A stretch of DNA of 64,000 nt from Deroplatys truncata. Taxonomy: Eukaryota > Arthropoda > Insecta > Mantodea > Mantidae. Of the stretch, positions 10,690 through 22,319 are shown piece after piece. The position numbers and the translations under genes were made by a program. Under the pieces are notes generated by a model. It did not search any database. It was not told the origin of the DNA and saw nothing but the letters and a program-made list of their open reading frames with translations. The first letter of the stretch is position 1. Each line of letters begins with the position of its first letter. Location of the stretch: contig CM060990.1 of assembly GCA_030765065.1 (NCBI GenBank), forward strand, positions 464,674,321-464,738,320, read 5' to 3'.

Positions 10690-13600
10690 TCCTGGCCTGG
10701 AATTTACGTGGTGTGCGATCGCATAGGGCGGAACTGCAACTTTTTTCTGTTCCCATTCACCTATGGTCGTGTGTTTACAGGAGACTAAGCTTCGCCCTCA
10801 CGATCCTTTTGATCTCTGAGGGTACACTCCGATTCGCTACGATCTTGAACCGGAGGAGGGTACTCCTGCTCATGTAGGTGTCATGATATTAGTGCGTAAC
10901 GACGTTTATTTTCAAACTGTCACACTTACGTCCGACTTGCAAGCTGTTGCCGTTACACTCCACTTATTCGGCTTTTTCTTTTCCGTTTGTTCTGGGTATT
11001 CACCTCCATCGTCCCCCCTCGCTCACGCGGACATTCGAGATCTCTTGTCCGCTCTCCCAACACCATCCTTCTGTTGGGAGATTTTAATGCCCATCACCCC
11101 CTGTGGGGTTCGCCAAGGGCTTGTGCGAATGAAACCCTTCTTTCCGACATTTTTTATCAATTCAACCTCTCCATCCTCAATACAGGTGAATCTACTTTTC
11201 TTTCTGACTCTTCTGGCACATTCTCTCACTTGGACCTTGCTGTTTGCTCACTCCAGCTTGCTAGTCGTCTGCAGTAGTACGTCGACGCTGACACCTACTC
11301 CAGCGACCATTACCCCTGCATCGTTTCTCTGTTGTCTCACCACGTCCAGCTTTCCAGAGTACCTACCTGGATATTCAGAAAAGCCGACTGGAGATTGTTT
11401 TCCAGCCTCGTGCATTTTGACGACCAGCCCTTCACCGACGTTAACCAAATGGTGCAGCACCTTACGTCTACGCTGCTATCTGCCGCCTTACGCGCCATTA
11501 CCCGTTCGTCCTCTCACCCTCGGCGTATTCCTGTTCCGTGGTGGAACGAGGACTGTCGGGACGCCGTTCGTGTCCGTAGAACTGCGCTTAGGGTGTTTCG
11601 GCGACACCCTACACTTCATAATTTGGTGACTTTTAAACAATCGCGCGCCAGGGCTCGTCGCATTATTCAGGCTTCTTGGACTCGTTTTGTCGAGTCTTTT
11701 AATCGCTTCGCGCCTTCCTCTGTTGTTTGGGATAAACTCCGTCGCTTCTCCGGTAAACTGTCGCATTGTACTGTGTCTGGCCTTCAGGTTTCCAATGCCA
11801 CCGTAGTGGATCCGGCTGCCAATGCTAACACCCTGGGTGCTGCCTTTGAGGCGGTTTCCAGTTCTGCCCATTATTCCGCCGGCTTTCGCGCTCTCAAAGA
11901 CCGGCTGGATTCCGAGACCTATAATTTTCGGTCTGCTATGAAGGAGTGTTACAATGAACTTTTCACAATGAGGGAGCTGGAGCACGCTCTTCATTGCTCT
12001 AGGCACACCGCTCCTGGGCCGGACGGCATTCATGTCCTGATGTTGAAGCACCTTTCAGCCGACAGTAAACTCTTTCTCTTACAGGTCTATAACCGTATTT
12101 GGCAAGACGGCGCTTTTCCTTCAGTTAGGCACGAAGCTACCATCGTCCCTATACTTAAGCCTGGGAAGGATCGTCAACTAACTTCCAGCTACCGCCCTAT
12201 CTCCCTCACCAGTTGCATTTTCAAGGTGATGGAGCGCATGATCAACGGGCGGTTGACATGATGGCTTCAGTTTCATAAACTTCTAGCGAACCCTCAGTGC
12301 GGATTTCGTCGTCACCGCTCTACCGTCGACCATCTGGTCTCTCTGTCGACGCATATTATGAACGGGTTTCTGAGAAAGTGTCAAACAGTGGCTGTGTTTC
12401 TTGACCTAGAGAAAGCTTATGACACTTGTTGGAGGGGCGGCATTTTACGTACACTTCACGCATGGAATTTACGTGGTCGTCTTCCCATATTTCTTCGGGA
12501 GTTTATGACCGACCGCGTCTTTCGTGTACGTGTGGGCTCGGTTTGATCTAGTCGTTTTATTCAAGAGAACGGCGTACCGCAGGGCTCTGTACTCAGTGTC
12601 ACACTTTATGCGATTGCTATCAACCCCGTTGTTAAATTATTCCACCTGGCATTTCATCGTCCCTTTTCGTCGATGATTTTGCCATTTATTGCAGTTCCCG
12701 GCGGACGTGTCTGCTCGAATACCGTCTCCAGAGCTGTATCGACCGTCTCTACGCCTGGCGTAACGCCAACGACTTTAATTTCTACTGCCGAGAAATCCGT
12801 TGCATCAATTTCAGGCGCCGGAAAGCTTTCCCTCCGCCCTCTCTCCATCTTGGGTCGGAGGTCCTTCCGTTTGCAGACGAGGTGAAATTTTTGGGGTTGG
12901 TCTTCGACCGAAAGCTGAGTTGGACTTCTCACATTTCCTTTTTAAACGCAAAGTGTGACCGTTCTCTTAATCTTTTACGTGTTTTAAGTGGCACATCCTG
13001 TGGAGCTGATCGGACCGTCCTTCGTCTTTATCGCGCTTTGGTCCGATCCAAGCTTGATTACGGGTGTATTGTCTATTCGTCGGCACGTCCATCTGTTTTA
13101 CGTCGATTGAATGTCATTCACCATCGTGGCATAAGAGTCGCTACAAGGGGCCTTTCTAACCATCACTGTGCCTAGTCTATATGCTGAAGCTGCAGAGCCT
13201 CCGCTGTCCTCCCGGCGTGAGATGCTTTTGTGCAGCTATGCCTGTCGAGTCTCAAGCTTGCCTGACCACCGGTTCTTCGAGTTATTTTTCGCGGAGTCGC
13301 TTGATCGGCAATATTTAATTAGCTCCTCTGCATTGCTCCCTCCAGGGGTTCGATTTGGACAGCTTCTTCGACATCTGGACGTTACGCTAGCGTCGGCCGT
13401 TCCTAGGGGGGAAACGCGTTTTCCTCCATGGCTGTGCGCTGAGGCCCACTGTCACCTTGGGTTAGCGTCGATTTCGAAGAATGAGACCCCTTCTTCAGTC
13501 TTTAGATCAGCATTTTTAGAACTTCAGGCGCAATTCGGGGACTTTCATTTTATCTTTACCGATGGACCTAAGACTGATGCTGGAGTAGGGTGTGCCTTTG

Positions 13601-14400
13601 TTTGTGGTGGAAATAGTTTTACCTTTCGTTTACCGGGGCGATGTTCGATTTTTACCGCCGAACTTTTTAGCCTTTATCAATCTCTTTTATACATTCAGCG
13701 GCACGACTTACGGCACTGTTTTATTTGTTCAGACTCCCTGAGTGCTCTTCAAAGTATTAGCGCGCTGTACAGTTACCACCCGCTCGTACAGCGCATTCAT
13801 GACCTGCTCCACTCGCTTGGTGTTTCCGGCATCAGCGTCTCCTTCGCGTGGATTCCAGGTCATGTGGGCATCTCAGGGAACGAGTCTGTCGACGCCGCTG
13901 CCAAATCGGCGATTTTATCACCCAGAAGTTTTACCTCTGTTGTTCCCTCGTCAGATTTGTTTATTATTTTACGTCGCCGCATCCTCTCGCTTTGGAGCGA
14001 TGAGTGGACGGCCCTCCGGGGGAACAAGTTGCGGGAGGTTAAACCTCTCCCGTTAGTCTGGGCTACCTCTTCCCGTGCTTCTCGTCGGGAAGAGGTAATT
14101 TTAACACGCCTTCGTATCGGACATTGCAGTTTTAGTCATAGATATCTGCTCAGTGGTGACCCCGCACCACTCTGTGGACAGTGTGATGTGCCGTTAACGG
14201 TGCGTCACATTTTAGAAGAGTGTCAGGTTTTAGCTGCATTGCGTGTTCGTGTGTGTCTGCCTGTTAGCATATCCAATGTTTTGGCAGACGACGCGCATGC
14301 TGTTACATGTCTTTTACGTTTTATAGGTGACTGGTTTTTATCGGCGCATTTGATGCCCTCAGCGTCTTTTAGATTTGTTATTTTATATTGCCTGTTTTAG
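10690..14400 (+). pseudogene. LINE ORF2: AP endonuclease, reverse transcriptase, RNase H; broken
   Basis: This encoded the enzyme for target-primed reverse transcription. Endonuclease motifs in order: AWNLRG (about 10695), QETKL (about 10779), GDFNAHHPLWGS (about 11070-11110) and SSDHYP (about 11300). Reverse transcriptase: TAPGPDGIHVLMLKHL, SYRPISLTSC, LDLEKAYD (motif A), NGVPQGSVLS (motif B) and LFVDDF (catalytic Asp pair, 12663-12680). The RNase H near 13550-13900 keeps all four acidic positions: FTDG, TAEL, SDSL and VDAAAK. A Cys/His cluster (CGQCDVP, then HILEEC) closes the protein. Disabling changes: TGA at 10817, a frameshift near 11055, TAG near 11275, TGA at 12259 and 12544, and frameshifts near 12633 and 13165. 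Confidence 0.9.
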
Positions 14401-14634
14401 TGATGGCTCTTGTGTTTTGCCTTTTACAGTTCCTGGCACGTCTTTTTAATATTTTCTTGACCATTTTTTTAGTGTGTTTGTTTTTAGAATTTGCCGATTT
14501 GTTTTTTAGTGTTTTTGACGCCTTGGGTTAGTGGCCCGTATATTGGTTTTTGGGTTTTAAATTTTATACTTTGTAAGGGCGCTGATGACCGTTGATGTTT
14601 AGCGCCCTTAAACCCCATTTCATCATCATCATCA

Positions 14635-14648
14635 TCCTAATTACCCTC
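14635..14648. repeat. LINE target-site duplication, right copy
   Basis: TCCTAATTACCCTC directly after the CAT-repeat tail. Sequence to its right (ATCTTTCCGGA) continues the LTR exactly as in the right LTR. Confidence 0.93.
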
Positions 14649-14789
14649 ATCTTTCCGGAAAAACCGCTCAACTCACACTTGTTATATTCTACACTAATTT
14701 AATATACGGAAATTATTTACTACAATTAATTCTTACTGTTATTTCTTTATTTAATTATTTATACACTCCCGTAGATAATTACAGTATCA
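14649..14789 (-). repeat. Left (3') LTR, second part
   Basis: Resumes the LTR after the LINE. It matches 17744-17887 (shared CTTGTTATATTCTACACTAA and TTTAATATACGGAAATTA) and ends at GTATCA, after which the two copies diverge. Confidence 0.8.
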
Positions 14790-15449
14790 AAAAACCCGTT
14801 ACATTAGTTTATTATTCTCAATTATAAAATAATATACACTTTGCCGGAATAAAATTTTAACTTTAATGTATCTAATCCCTTGTCGGCAACTCTTTCAACT
14901 TTCATAAAATATTTTACAAATTTCTTCCGCTGTATCACTTATGATTACATACAAACATTTCATTTACAGCTAATAACTCTCATATACATAAATTCATACT
15001 CTGTATACAATTTTACTGCGCTATTTTTCTTTACATTGTTAATTTCTCTTCTGAATTTGTATAAATTTCGAAGAGTTTGTTTTCTTTGTATTTGGTTTTC
15101 AGTTTGTCTATGAGTATTTTGTTCGAAGCACTGATTCCAATTTTGTTAAGTTCACTGCACTTCACTTTCACTGCATTCTTAATACTAATTTTTTACAATC
15201 TTGTACTTGTTATCTAGTTGCAATTTCCAGAACCTTGTCTTCCAAGCCATGCATATTTATTATAGCAATTTAGGAACAAAATTTGTACCCATCACTTTAT
15301 TTATCGAAAGTTAGAAGTACTTGACTGCATTCTACTAATTGCACCCGTTACTGATAAACTGCTATTTGCAATTCTGTTTTCACCCGTTTGATTTTGGCTA
15401 TTTCCTACCTTTTGCCTTGTTATTTCTGTTACTTCCGCCCTATCTCTTT

Positions 15450-17204
15450 CTATCGGTGAATTTCTCCCACTTCTATTTTTTTCTCTTGTCTAGGCGATTT
15501 AGGTCGAAATTCATAATTATTTTCAGGTCTCCAATATGCACTATTTGAGTTATGTGTACCTCTAAGCTGCTGATTTCCTTCCCTACGTCTATCAAATCTT
15601 CCCATATTCATATAAGTAACCTGAATAGATCCACCTCTTTCGTCTGAATTTCTAAGTTGCTGATTTCTATCGAAACGATTTCTGTTTCTATTTTCCCACT
15701 GTGTGGGTTCTTATCTAGGAACTGAACCTCTATATTTATTCCTAACCTCATTTTGACTTCCATTTCTATGAAACTGTGTCCCATGCCCGAATAAATGTGG
15801 ACTTTCGTTGTATTGCTGCTTGATTTCTGTCAATTTCTGCCCTGGAACTCTGTCTAATACTATCAGCACATCAATAATTTCTAGCGCGTTGTTTGGATTT
15901 TCTATTACTAGATAATGCTGAATAGTTTCTGGAAAATGCGATGTTATAATATCTATGAGATGTTCTTCACTTATTGGTGGATATAACACCCTTGATTTCC
16001 TGGTTAGTTTCATAAAATAATTAACCATTGAATAGTCAGTTCTCTGGTTACATTTTCCATTGCTCAACTCTAACCTAATGCTTGCTTGTCTATTTGCTCC
16101 CCAGTATCTACTCATGAATTTATTTGTAAAGGCTCTCAAGTCATTGTCATTTCCCACGGTTACATCTAGCCAAGTTGGTGCATTCTCCTTGAAGCATTTC
16201 CTAACTATGGTCATTTTGTACTCTTCCGATACACATTTCATAGTGAAATATTCCTGCAATTCTCTGATAAAAGATTTTAGATCTTCTTAATCCTCATTTT
16301 CAAAAGTTGGCGGTGCAATTTTGTTTAAGATATCATTAGACCAATACATGGTATGGTTCTGATCTCTGTTTCTCTGTACATTAATTCTTCCAGGTTCGCT
16401 ACTGGAAGTACTTGCACCTGCATTTGACAAAGAGATGTCTGCTAACACATTTTGTATCGCTTCGTCTCTCGCTGCTGGTTCACTTACATTACTACAATTT
16501 GAACTTGGTACATTTATACCCATCTTTATATTTTCCAATGCACATCTCATTTGTGTTACTTCTGTTGCTACCTCTTTAACCTAATCTGTGATTTCTTCTA
16601 AGTCTCTAACTTGTCTCCTACCTACCCTTTCTGCTTTTTCTTGCCTATTTATCCTTTCTTTTAATTCTTTTCTAACTACTTCCATAGCTTGTAGCATTTC
16701 TTTATTGGCTAATTAACCTTTCTGTTTCAAATTTCTTTGCTACTTCCTCCCTAATTTCCTAACTTCTATCTCTGATTTTTCATCGACTTATTAACAAATT
16801 TTCTTTTCAGATTTTTATTCTTCTTTGCTAATTTCTTTCTTAACTTGTTCTGCGTTTTGTTTGATCTCACTTCTTACCTTACTTATTTCCCCTCTAATTT
16901 CATTCTGGATTGATTCTAATGCAAGCTGTTGATTTTCTAGCCTCTTTCCTAATTCCTGTCGAGTATTTACTAATTTCTGATTATTTTCCTCTAATTTCTT
17001 TCCTAGCTCTTCCCCTGATTTCTTTCCTAGCTCCTGTTGACTACCTTCTAACTTCTGATTATTACTCTCCACCTTTTCCTCTAATCTCTGTTGACCATTT
17101 TCAAACCTCTGATTAGTATTTTCTAATTTCTGTTTAATAGTCTCCATCTTTTCCTCTGTAACTTTCCACATTCCTATCACTGCCATTAAATCACTTCCTT
17201 CCAT
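15450..17204 (-). pseudogene. LTR-retrotransposon Gag, broken
   Basis: Structural polyprotein of the LTR element. Reading leftward: a Lys/Glu/Gln-rich segment (17204-16815) with heptad-like repeats (NQKLE, QELGKK), almost certainly coiled coil; a short Ser/Asn-rich stretch (16550-16287); and a capsid-like region (16259-15714) resembling the retrotransposon gag domain, with ENAPTWLDVTVGN, FTNKFMSRYWG, SMVNYFMKLTRKSRVL and HLIDIITSHFPETIQHYL. A TAA at 15713-15711 is followed by an open Arg/Asn-rich tail (NRNRFDRNQQLRN, GRFDRR) to a stop at 15450, typical of a basic nucleocapsid. No CCHC knuckle is visible. Interruptions between 16815 and 16550 and the internal TAA indicate it is inactive. The exact superfamily (Ty3/gypsy versus other) is not settled without pol. 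Confidence 0.75.
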
Positions 17205-17324
17205 TCCTAAAATATTTCCTGTTTCTCCCAGACTTCTATTGTTTCCTGTTCCCTTTCTAAGCTATTCTGCATATTTAGACTATTTTATCGCATTTCTGTT
17301 ACTCTATTCTATACAATTTCATGC

Positions 17325-17401
<77 letters not shown>
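17325..17401. repeat. (CTA)n microsatellite
   Basis: About 25 perfect CTA units abut the inner edge of the right LTR, where the primer-binding site of the minus-oriented element would be expected. The long Tyr-run frame across it is an artefact. Confidence 0.97.
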
Positions 17402-17402
<1 letters not shown>

Positions 17403-17405
17403 TAT

Positions 17406-17887
17406 TGATTCTGCTGCGGCCTGCTCCAATGGTAGAGCTATGAGTATTTTTCCTCAGGATATGGGTGGATATATTGTGAAGGACAACACCACTTTCAATT
17501 GACAGAGCTTGATACTGAACTCAATGAGTTACTGAAGAGAGTTGCCGACCGTTCGAAATGAAGAAATAGATTAACTGAATTGCATCACTCGAAACTTTAA
17601 CACTTGAATTATTATACCTGCTAATTTCTGCAGGATCAATTTTACGGTCTGAAATAACTGTTTCCACAGTAAAAGAAGTTTAGACGCGTAAGTCGCCGTG
17701 AGTCGCTAAAAGGTTGACCGGTAGGATCCCTCCTAATTACCCTCATCTTTCCGGACAAAACTCTCAACTGAAACTTGTTATATTCTACACTAATTTAATA
17801 TACGGAAATTACTTATTCCAATTATTTCCCTATCTTACTGTTATCTCTTTAATTATTTATATATTCCCGTTGATAATTGCGGTATCA
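17406..17887 (-). repeat. Right (5') LTR
   Basis: A 482-bp LTR matching the left LTR except for one ~390-bp gap at GGATCCCTC/CTAATTACCCTC (about 17727-17743). It carries the unoccupied version of the LINE insertion site. Confidence 0.82.
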
Positions 17888-18287
17888 AGTATCACACGGC
17901 GACTGAGAACAATACGAGTGGAAGGCATATACAAGTAAACGACACTGATAAACACGCGAACAGCTGAGGACACTCTTCTCTCACGAGGGTCTCCAGACAA
18001 CTGAGCTTTATATGAGAAGTACGGAATAGATTTTATGTATACAGGAACGTTCTTGTCTCCTGATTCTTAAAATTGTGTCCACGGAGGAGTATTAATGACT
18101 TTCGTTTCTTGTCGACAGCAATAAACTCTCAAATTTTAATTTTATTTTCTGCTTCTACTTTAACAATGCATATTGCAACCCTATAACACATCCAGACCAG
18201 TATCTGTGTTTCTGCTTGAGGTAGAGGCAACTGAATCATCTTCAATATTCATGATGACATAAGAAAGCACAGCCTTTTTTCAGGCGC

Positions 18288-19737
18288 TACTATCTTTCAA
18301 GAAAATAAATGTACTCTTTTCGCGGGTCAGTATCATTCAGGCGTTCCGTGAGTAGGGGGTATGGAAACTAAATCGGCCGTGACCGTAGATGTATACTGTC
18401 GTGGTCGTCATTTAAGCCTGTTACTCACTTCGAGGATTTCTGTGGCTATATTAACCCAGTATGGCAAAACATGGACTAAATATCACTAAACAAGTTGCAA
18501 TTCTCTTGCTGCTGAGTTATTAATTGCATAGCATTGGCAAGAAAACGGAAAACACGTGGAACGATGATTCTAATAGAACCAACATCTATGTTATATATAA
18601 CCCAGATGCTAGCATCTACTGCCGTAACTCATTGGTAAAACGCAAGTTCTGTTTTTTCAACTGTGCCGAGGATTTACGGTTCGAACTCCAGCATGTGGTC
18701 GTTCTTTTTATTCAAACTCTTCCACCTTGTAAGACGCAGTAATAAACAAATTTACAGTTCTCTTGCAGCTAAGTTATTACTACATGATAAAATCAAGATT
18801 TCATTTTTGTTTTCCATTCGTTATTTCGACAAGTTACTTGTTCCAGGAGAAATACATTATCTATAAATCTGAAATGTTTCAGAAATTAATTTATATCTTC
18901 ATATACGGCGTGGCCTCAGTTATGAAATAGCAGTTGTTTAGTTAGCTTTTTAAGCACCATTTTCCTTAGCTATCGCTTTCTTTTTGTTATTTATAATAAG
19001 TGGAGTAACTATAGTGTAACTAGCAGTTACACAGAATATACCCTTTCAGTTTTATGCATTATACTTCATCGAATTATACACAATTATATTTGCAGCTGTA
19101 AGTTTGCTTTTCTCAAGATGAGAATTTATTAGTTTCTTGTTATTTTATGTATTAGTTATTGTTGTGACCAGATGCAATGTATACAGCATTTAGAAGATGA
19201 TTCCATTAAAATTATCATTCAACCTCCTCGCATTTTCTTCGAAATCATGTAGTAAAAGCTTAGCTGCAATAGAACTGTAAATTTGTTTACTACTGCGTCT
19301 TACAAGGTGAAAACGTTGGAATAAAAAGTACAACCACATGCTGGGACTCGAGTCGTGAACCCTCATTTGACTTGAAACAGCGTGCGTTTTACTAATGAGC
19401 TACGGGAACAGATGCTAGGATGGGGGATTTATATTTAACATAGATGTAGGTTCTATTAAAATCGTCATTCCAAGTGTTTTCCCTTTTCTTGCCAATGTCA
19501 TGTAATTAATAGCTGAGCAGTGAGAGATTTGTAACTTGTTTTTGATATTTAGTCCATGCTTCGCCATACTGGGTTAATATAGCCATAGAAATCTTCGAAA
19601 TCAGTGACGTTAAAATGGCGACCACGACAGTATAGATCTAGACCACGGTCGATTTAGTTTTCATATCCCCTACTCACGGAACGCCTGAATGATACTGACC
19701 CGCGATAAGGGTACATCTACTTTCTTGAAAGATAGTA
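18288..19737. mobile_element. 1.45 kb element with ~0.5 kb inverted arms
   Basis: The left arm (about 18288-18788) is the reverse complement, with indels, of the right arm (about 19245-19737). Shared blocks include TACTATCTTTCAAGAAA at the outer ends, GGGTCAGTATCATTCAGGCG, CCAGTATGGC, and TTACTACATGAT at the inner ends. Each arm contains a tRNA-like block with a B-box-like GGTTCGAACTCC near 18680 (left) and its counterpart near 19350 (right). The ~455-bp spacer (18789-19244) has no coding potential I can see. There is no clear target duplication (GGCGC versus AACAC). It is most like a foldback/MITE-type non-autonomous DNA element. Confidence 0.75.
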
Positions 19738-20984
19738 AACACCGCCAGCAACAGAGCACTCACCGAGCACCATATATAGCAAAAGTGAGTAAAAATAGCC
19801 GAGCGCTCACTGTCTGCCTGCTTCGCCATTCACCGGGAACAATCGTAAATCCATATAACCGATCTTCACTACTGCCAATTAGAGGCTATGCTCGCTCACT
19901 TGCGGGCCTGTAATGTACTGAAGGCTCCAAATGTTTTCTGGTAGACCAGGGATTGTACAGGAAGAGGGGGAAGGAATGTCTTCTTGAATAGTAATGCCTG
20001 GGTATAGCCGACAGTAAGTGCCGTCTCTAAGGTATAATTCAGCGATCTGACTCTAAGAGGAAAGAAGACGAAACTAAATACTTTTCTTTTTACTAGATAT
20101 ATCCAAGCGAAATAAATTAACATTTTCTTTACATACGTTGTTTAAAAATCAAATATTGCACTCTTTATGACGGTGCTACGGAAGTTTAAGATGCATTATT
20201 CAGTAATTTTCTTGAGAAACAAGGTTCACACAATGTATATCTTGTTTTTAACCTTTGTTGGAAGTAATAAATAATAATATTAATAGTTTTATAATTACCA
20301 TTCAATAGACTATTCTACGCACACTCCGAAGCAGAAGGTATTTATTATCTTGAATATAAGTTTGTTTTGCTTTTTAATTTTCATAGAGTTTGATCACAAC
20401 GTTTAGAGCTAAGTGGGTAGTTCCATACGGTTGGCACATTAAATTCTGATAATATTCAAGTAATGTTTTAAAAGTACAGAAGCAAAAGTAATATTAATGT
20501 CAAACTGTTGAAGCAGTTTGAGCACAATTAAGTGCAACATTCAGTTTTCTTCAACATGCGATATATTTTGCGTTTATTAGTGAAAAACGAATAAAGATTG
20601 TTTTATTTGAAACACAATTCCCCTTACACACACTCGCATGAGAAAGGAAGAAAAACCGTGCCAGTCGTATAGTGGACGTACAGTAAAGACCCCTATGTAG
20701 GTATTGTATCTAAAAGGAGAAAATGTTAATAGATACCAGGAAACCACTTTTAGCGCAAAATATGTGGTACATCATTGTTGATTCTCGTTCAACGAACCGC
20801 CATCAGTTGACCGTGTGCTAGGTTGCTGAACGCTTATGATTCTATGAGAATTACTCAAGGGGAAGCACCCAACTCTATAATCAACGAGGTTGCAGTGCCA
20901 TTACAATTTCGTTGTGTACATCGCCTTTTGTTTTGTTTTGAACTGCTGTATGTTGCACATTCCTTTGGCGGTAAACGAAAATGC
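19738..20984. other. Intergenic, no recognised feature
   Basis: AT-rich, without domains, repeats or RNA genes that I can support. It ends in a 17-nt A run (20985-21001). Confidence 0.4.
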
Positions 20985-21170
20985 AAAAAAAAAAAAAAAA
21001 AGAAAAGAAACAGTTTTTCTCAGCATGAGATAGACGTTCTGTTGGAACCAGCTGTCTCATATTCCAATAAAATCGAAAATAAAAGGACTGACTCATTTTC
21101 TTTAAAGAGCAAACAGGAGGCATGGATATACTTAGCCATGCATTTAAATATGACGCCAGGCGAGTTGTAA
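20985..21170 (+). pseudogene. Zeste-type Myb/SANT-like DNA-binding domain fragment
   Basis: After an A run encoding Lys residues, the plus frame reads RNSFSQHEIDVLLEPAVSY, then IENKRTDSFSLKSKQEAW and IYLAMHLNMTPGEL, stopping at 21170. This matches the pattern of Myb/SANT-like domains related to the zeste regulatory protein (basic lead, E-x-x-LL, IENK-TD, K-x-x-AW-x-x-IA-x-x-FN). Such domains are found in host factors and in accessory proteins of Harbinger-type transposons. Only about the first two-thirds of the domain is present before the stop, and the upstream part of the same frame is unlike a protein. It is probably a fragment of a duplicated gene or transposon accessory gene; a lone exon cannot be excluded. 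Confidence 0.55.
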
Positions 21171-21805
21171 TAACGAAATAAGTAAATAAATCGCTATTCG
21201 TCAACATAGCGTGAGTCCTGATGTGTAAACTTTCGGGAAATTTAAAAAGTTATTTGTAAACTGCAGTATATCTAGCATTTTGAAAATACTGCAGAATTCC
21301 CAAACGCATAATAATGGTGTGACGTAAATTGTAGATTAACAAACGTAATAACTGTATTTTATTGTATTTCATACTGCATTGACTAATGTTATTAAAGTGA
21401 TGACTGAAGTTTAACAAATGTAGAAATAAATGTAGGTGTATATTTCATACGACACACAGAAATCCATCAATTTGATCCCTCACAGTTCTTAATTCTGCCT
21501 TCCGAGGGCGCGATACAAATCGTGGACAAAAAGTAGCAATTATAGCTGACACATACTGATTACAGGCAACGCCATTGTTCGGCGGATGCTAAAAATACCC
21601 CCAGTCACAATACTAAAAGCTCCTGTAACGTGTAATCTACTTGCTAAAACTATATTCATGATTGAACTAGGATGATGCAGTTCATAGGGCACTCTAATCT
21701 CTCAATCATTTGATTCACTAGCTACCACACTGCATCATTCGATAGCCGGAGCGGTTCTTCAAATTTCCTATCCCCATAATCTTTTAAGAGGAAAAATTAA
21801 ATTAA

Positions 21806-22086
21806 ATTGAATTTTATTTATGGACGCCCTTTAACTGCTGTGGTCCTTAGCGTCCCATTTTATATTGGGCGTGAAAGATCGATACTTTTGCTCAGTGGCC
21901 TCTTTATCAGGTTTGAGGTTCTTTTACGTGCCGTAAATCTACAACACGGGACCACCGGCTTCACTTCCCTTCCGAAGGAAGCAATGCTAAGAATTTTTAC
22001 GACCGAAAAATTCATCGCCCTCCGCCGGGTGTGGACCCGCGGCCTCGGGAACTATAGGCTAGCATAGTAACCACTATACTACGGAG
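21806..22086 (-). repeat. tRNA-derived SINE (family A), copy 3, with complete head
   Basis: The most complete copy. On the minus strand the tRNA-like head begins CTCCGTAGTATAGTGGTTAC, which contains an A-box-like TAGTATAGTGG. A B-box-like GGGTCCACACCCGG follows ~35 nt later. The body has the CTTCCTTCGGAAGGGAAG, GGTGGTCCCGTG and CACGCCCAATATAAAATGGG blocks, and the tail is ATAAATAAAATTCAATT. The internal polymerase III promoter arrangement supports a tRNA-derived SINE. Confidence 0.85.
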
Positions 22087-22319
22087 TAACTCTAACTTTA
22101 ACCCTTTAAGAGGATCGCCTCTTTCTATAATGATTCGGTTTTGACGTTGGTCCCGATTTAAGTATTCTATGTACATTATCTCACCCTCGCTACCTTCAAA
22201 AAACCGAAACGGGCAGCAGTAGGATAAAGGTGGCGTTATAAGAGCAAAAAAGGATGCGGACAACTGATAATATGTAATGTGATATCGTTTGTTCCACGCC
22301 GCCGGCCACGGCCCCCTCC

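Larger units (their letters stand above)
8782..14634 (+). mobile_element. Near full-length I-group LINE (non-LTR retrotransposon)
   Basis: A 5.85 kb element bounded by a perfect 14-bp target-site duplication. It has a ~600-bp GC-richer 5' leader starting CCCCCAGGGAGTACGG, an ORF1 with zinc knuckles, an ORF2 with AP endonuclease, reverse transcriptase and RNase H, and a short CAT-repeat 3' tail (14621-14634) instead of poly(A). RNase H plus a simple-repeat tail points to the I superfamily rather than Jockey. Both ORFs carry frameshifts and stops, so the copy is inactive although structurally complete. Confidence 0.88.
8046..17887 (-). mobile_element. Gag-only LTR retrotransposon, interrupted by a LINE
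   Basis: Two direct repeats, 8046-8781 plus 14649-14789 and 17406-17887, share long stretches from TGATTCTGCTGC to GGTATCA. This gives TG...CA ends on either strand. The gag remnant between them reads on the minus strand, so the 5' LTR is the right one. Internal DNA (14790-17405) holds a gag remnant only; no protease, reverse transcriptase or integrase is visible, so this is a non-autonomous or deleted element. A 5-bp target duplication is not apparent (GCTGT on the left, AGTAT on the right). A primer-binding site next to the right LTR is not recognisable, and a CTA microsatellite occupies that place. Confidence 0.75.

Noticed and set aside
10883..11629. Single 248-codon protein frame
   Set aside because: Only its first part follows the endonuclease; after about 11055 the true frame shifts (GDFN motif lies in another frame), so the long frame is mixed.
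17239..17502. Frame with a long poly-Tyr run
   Set aside because: Translation of the CTA microsatellite and the LTR edge, not a protein.
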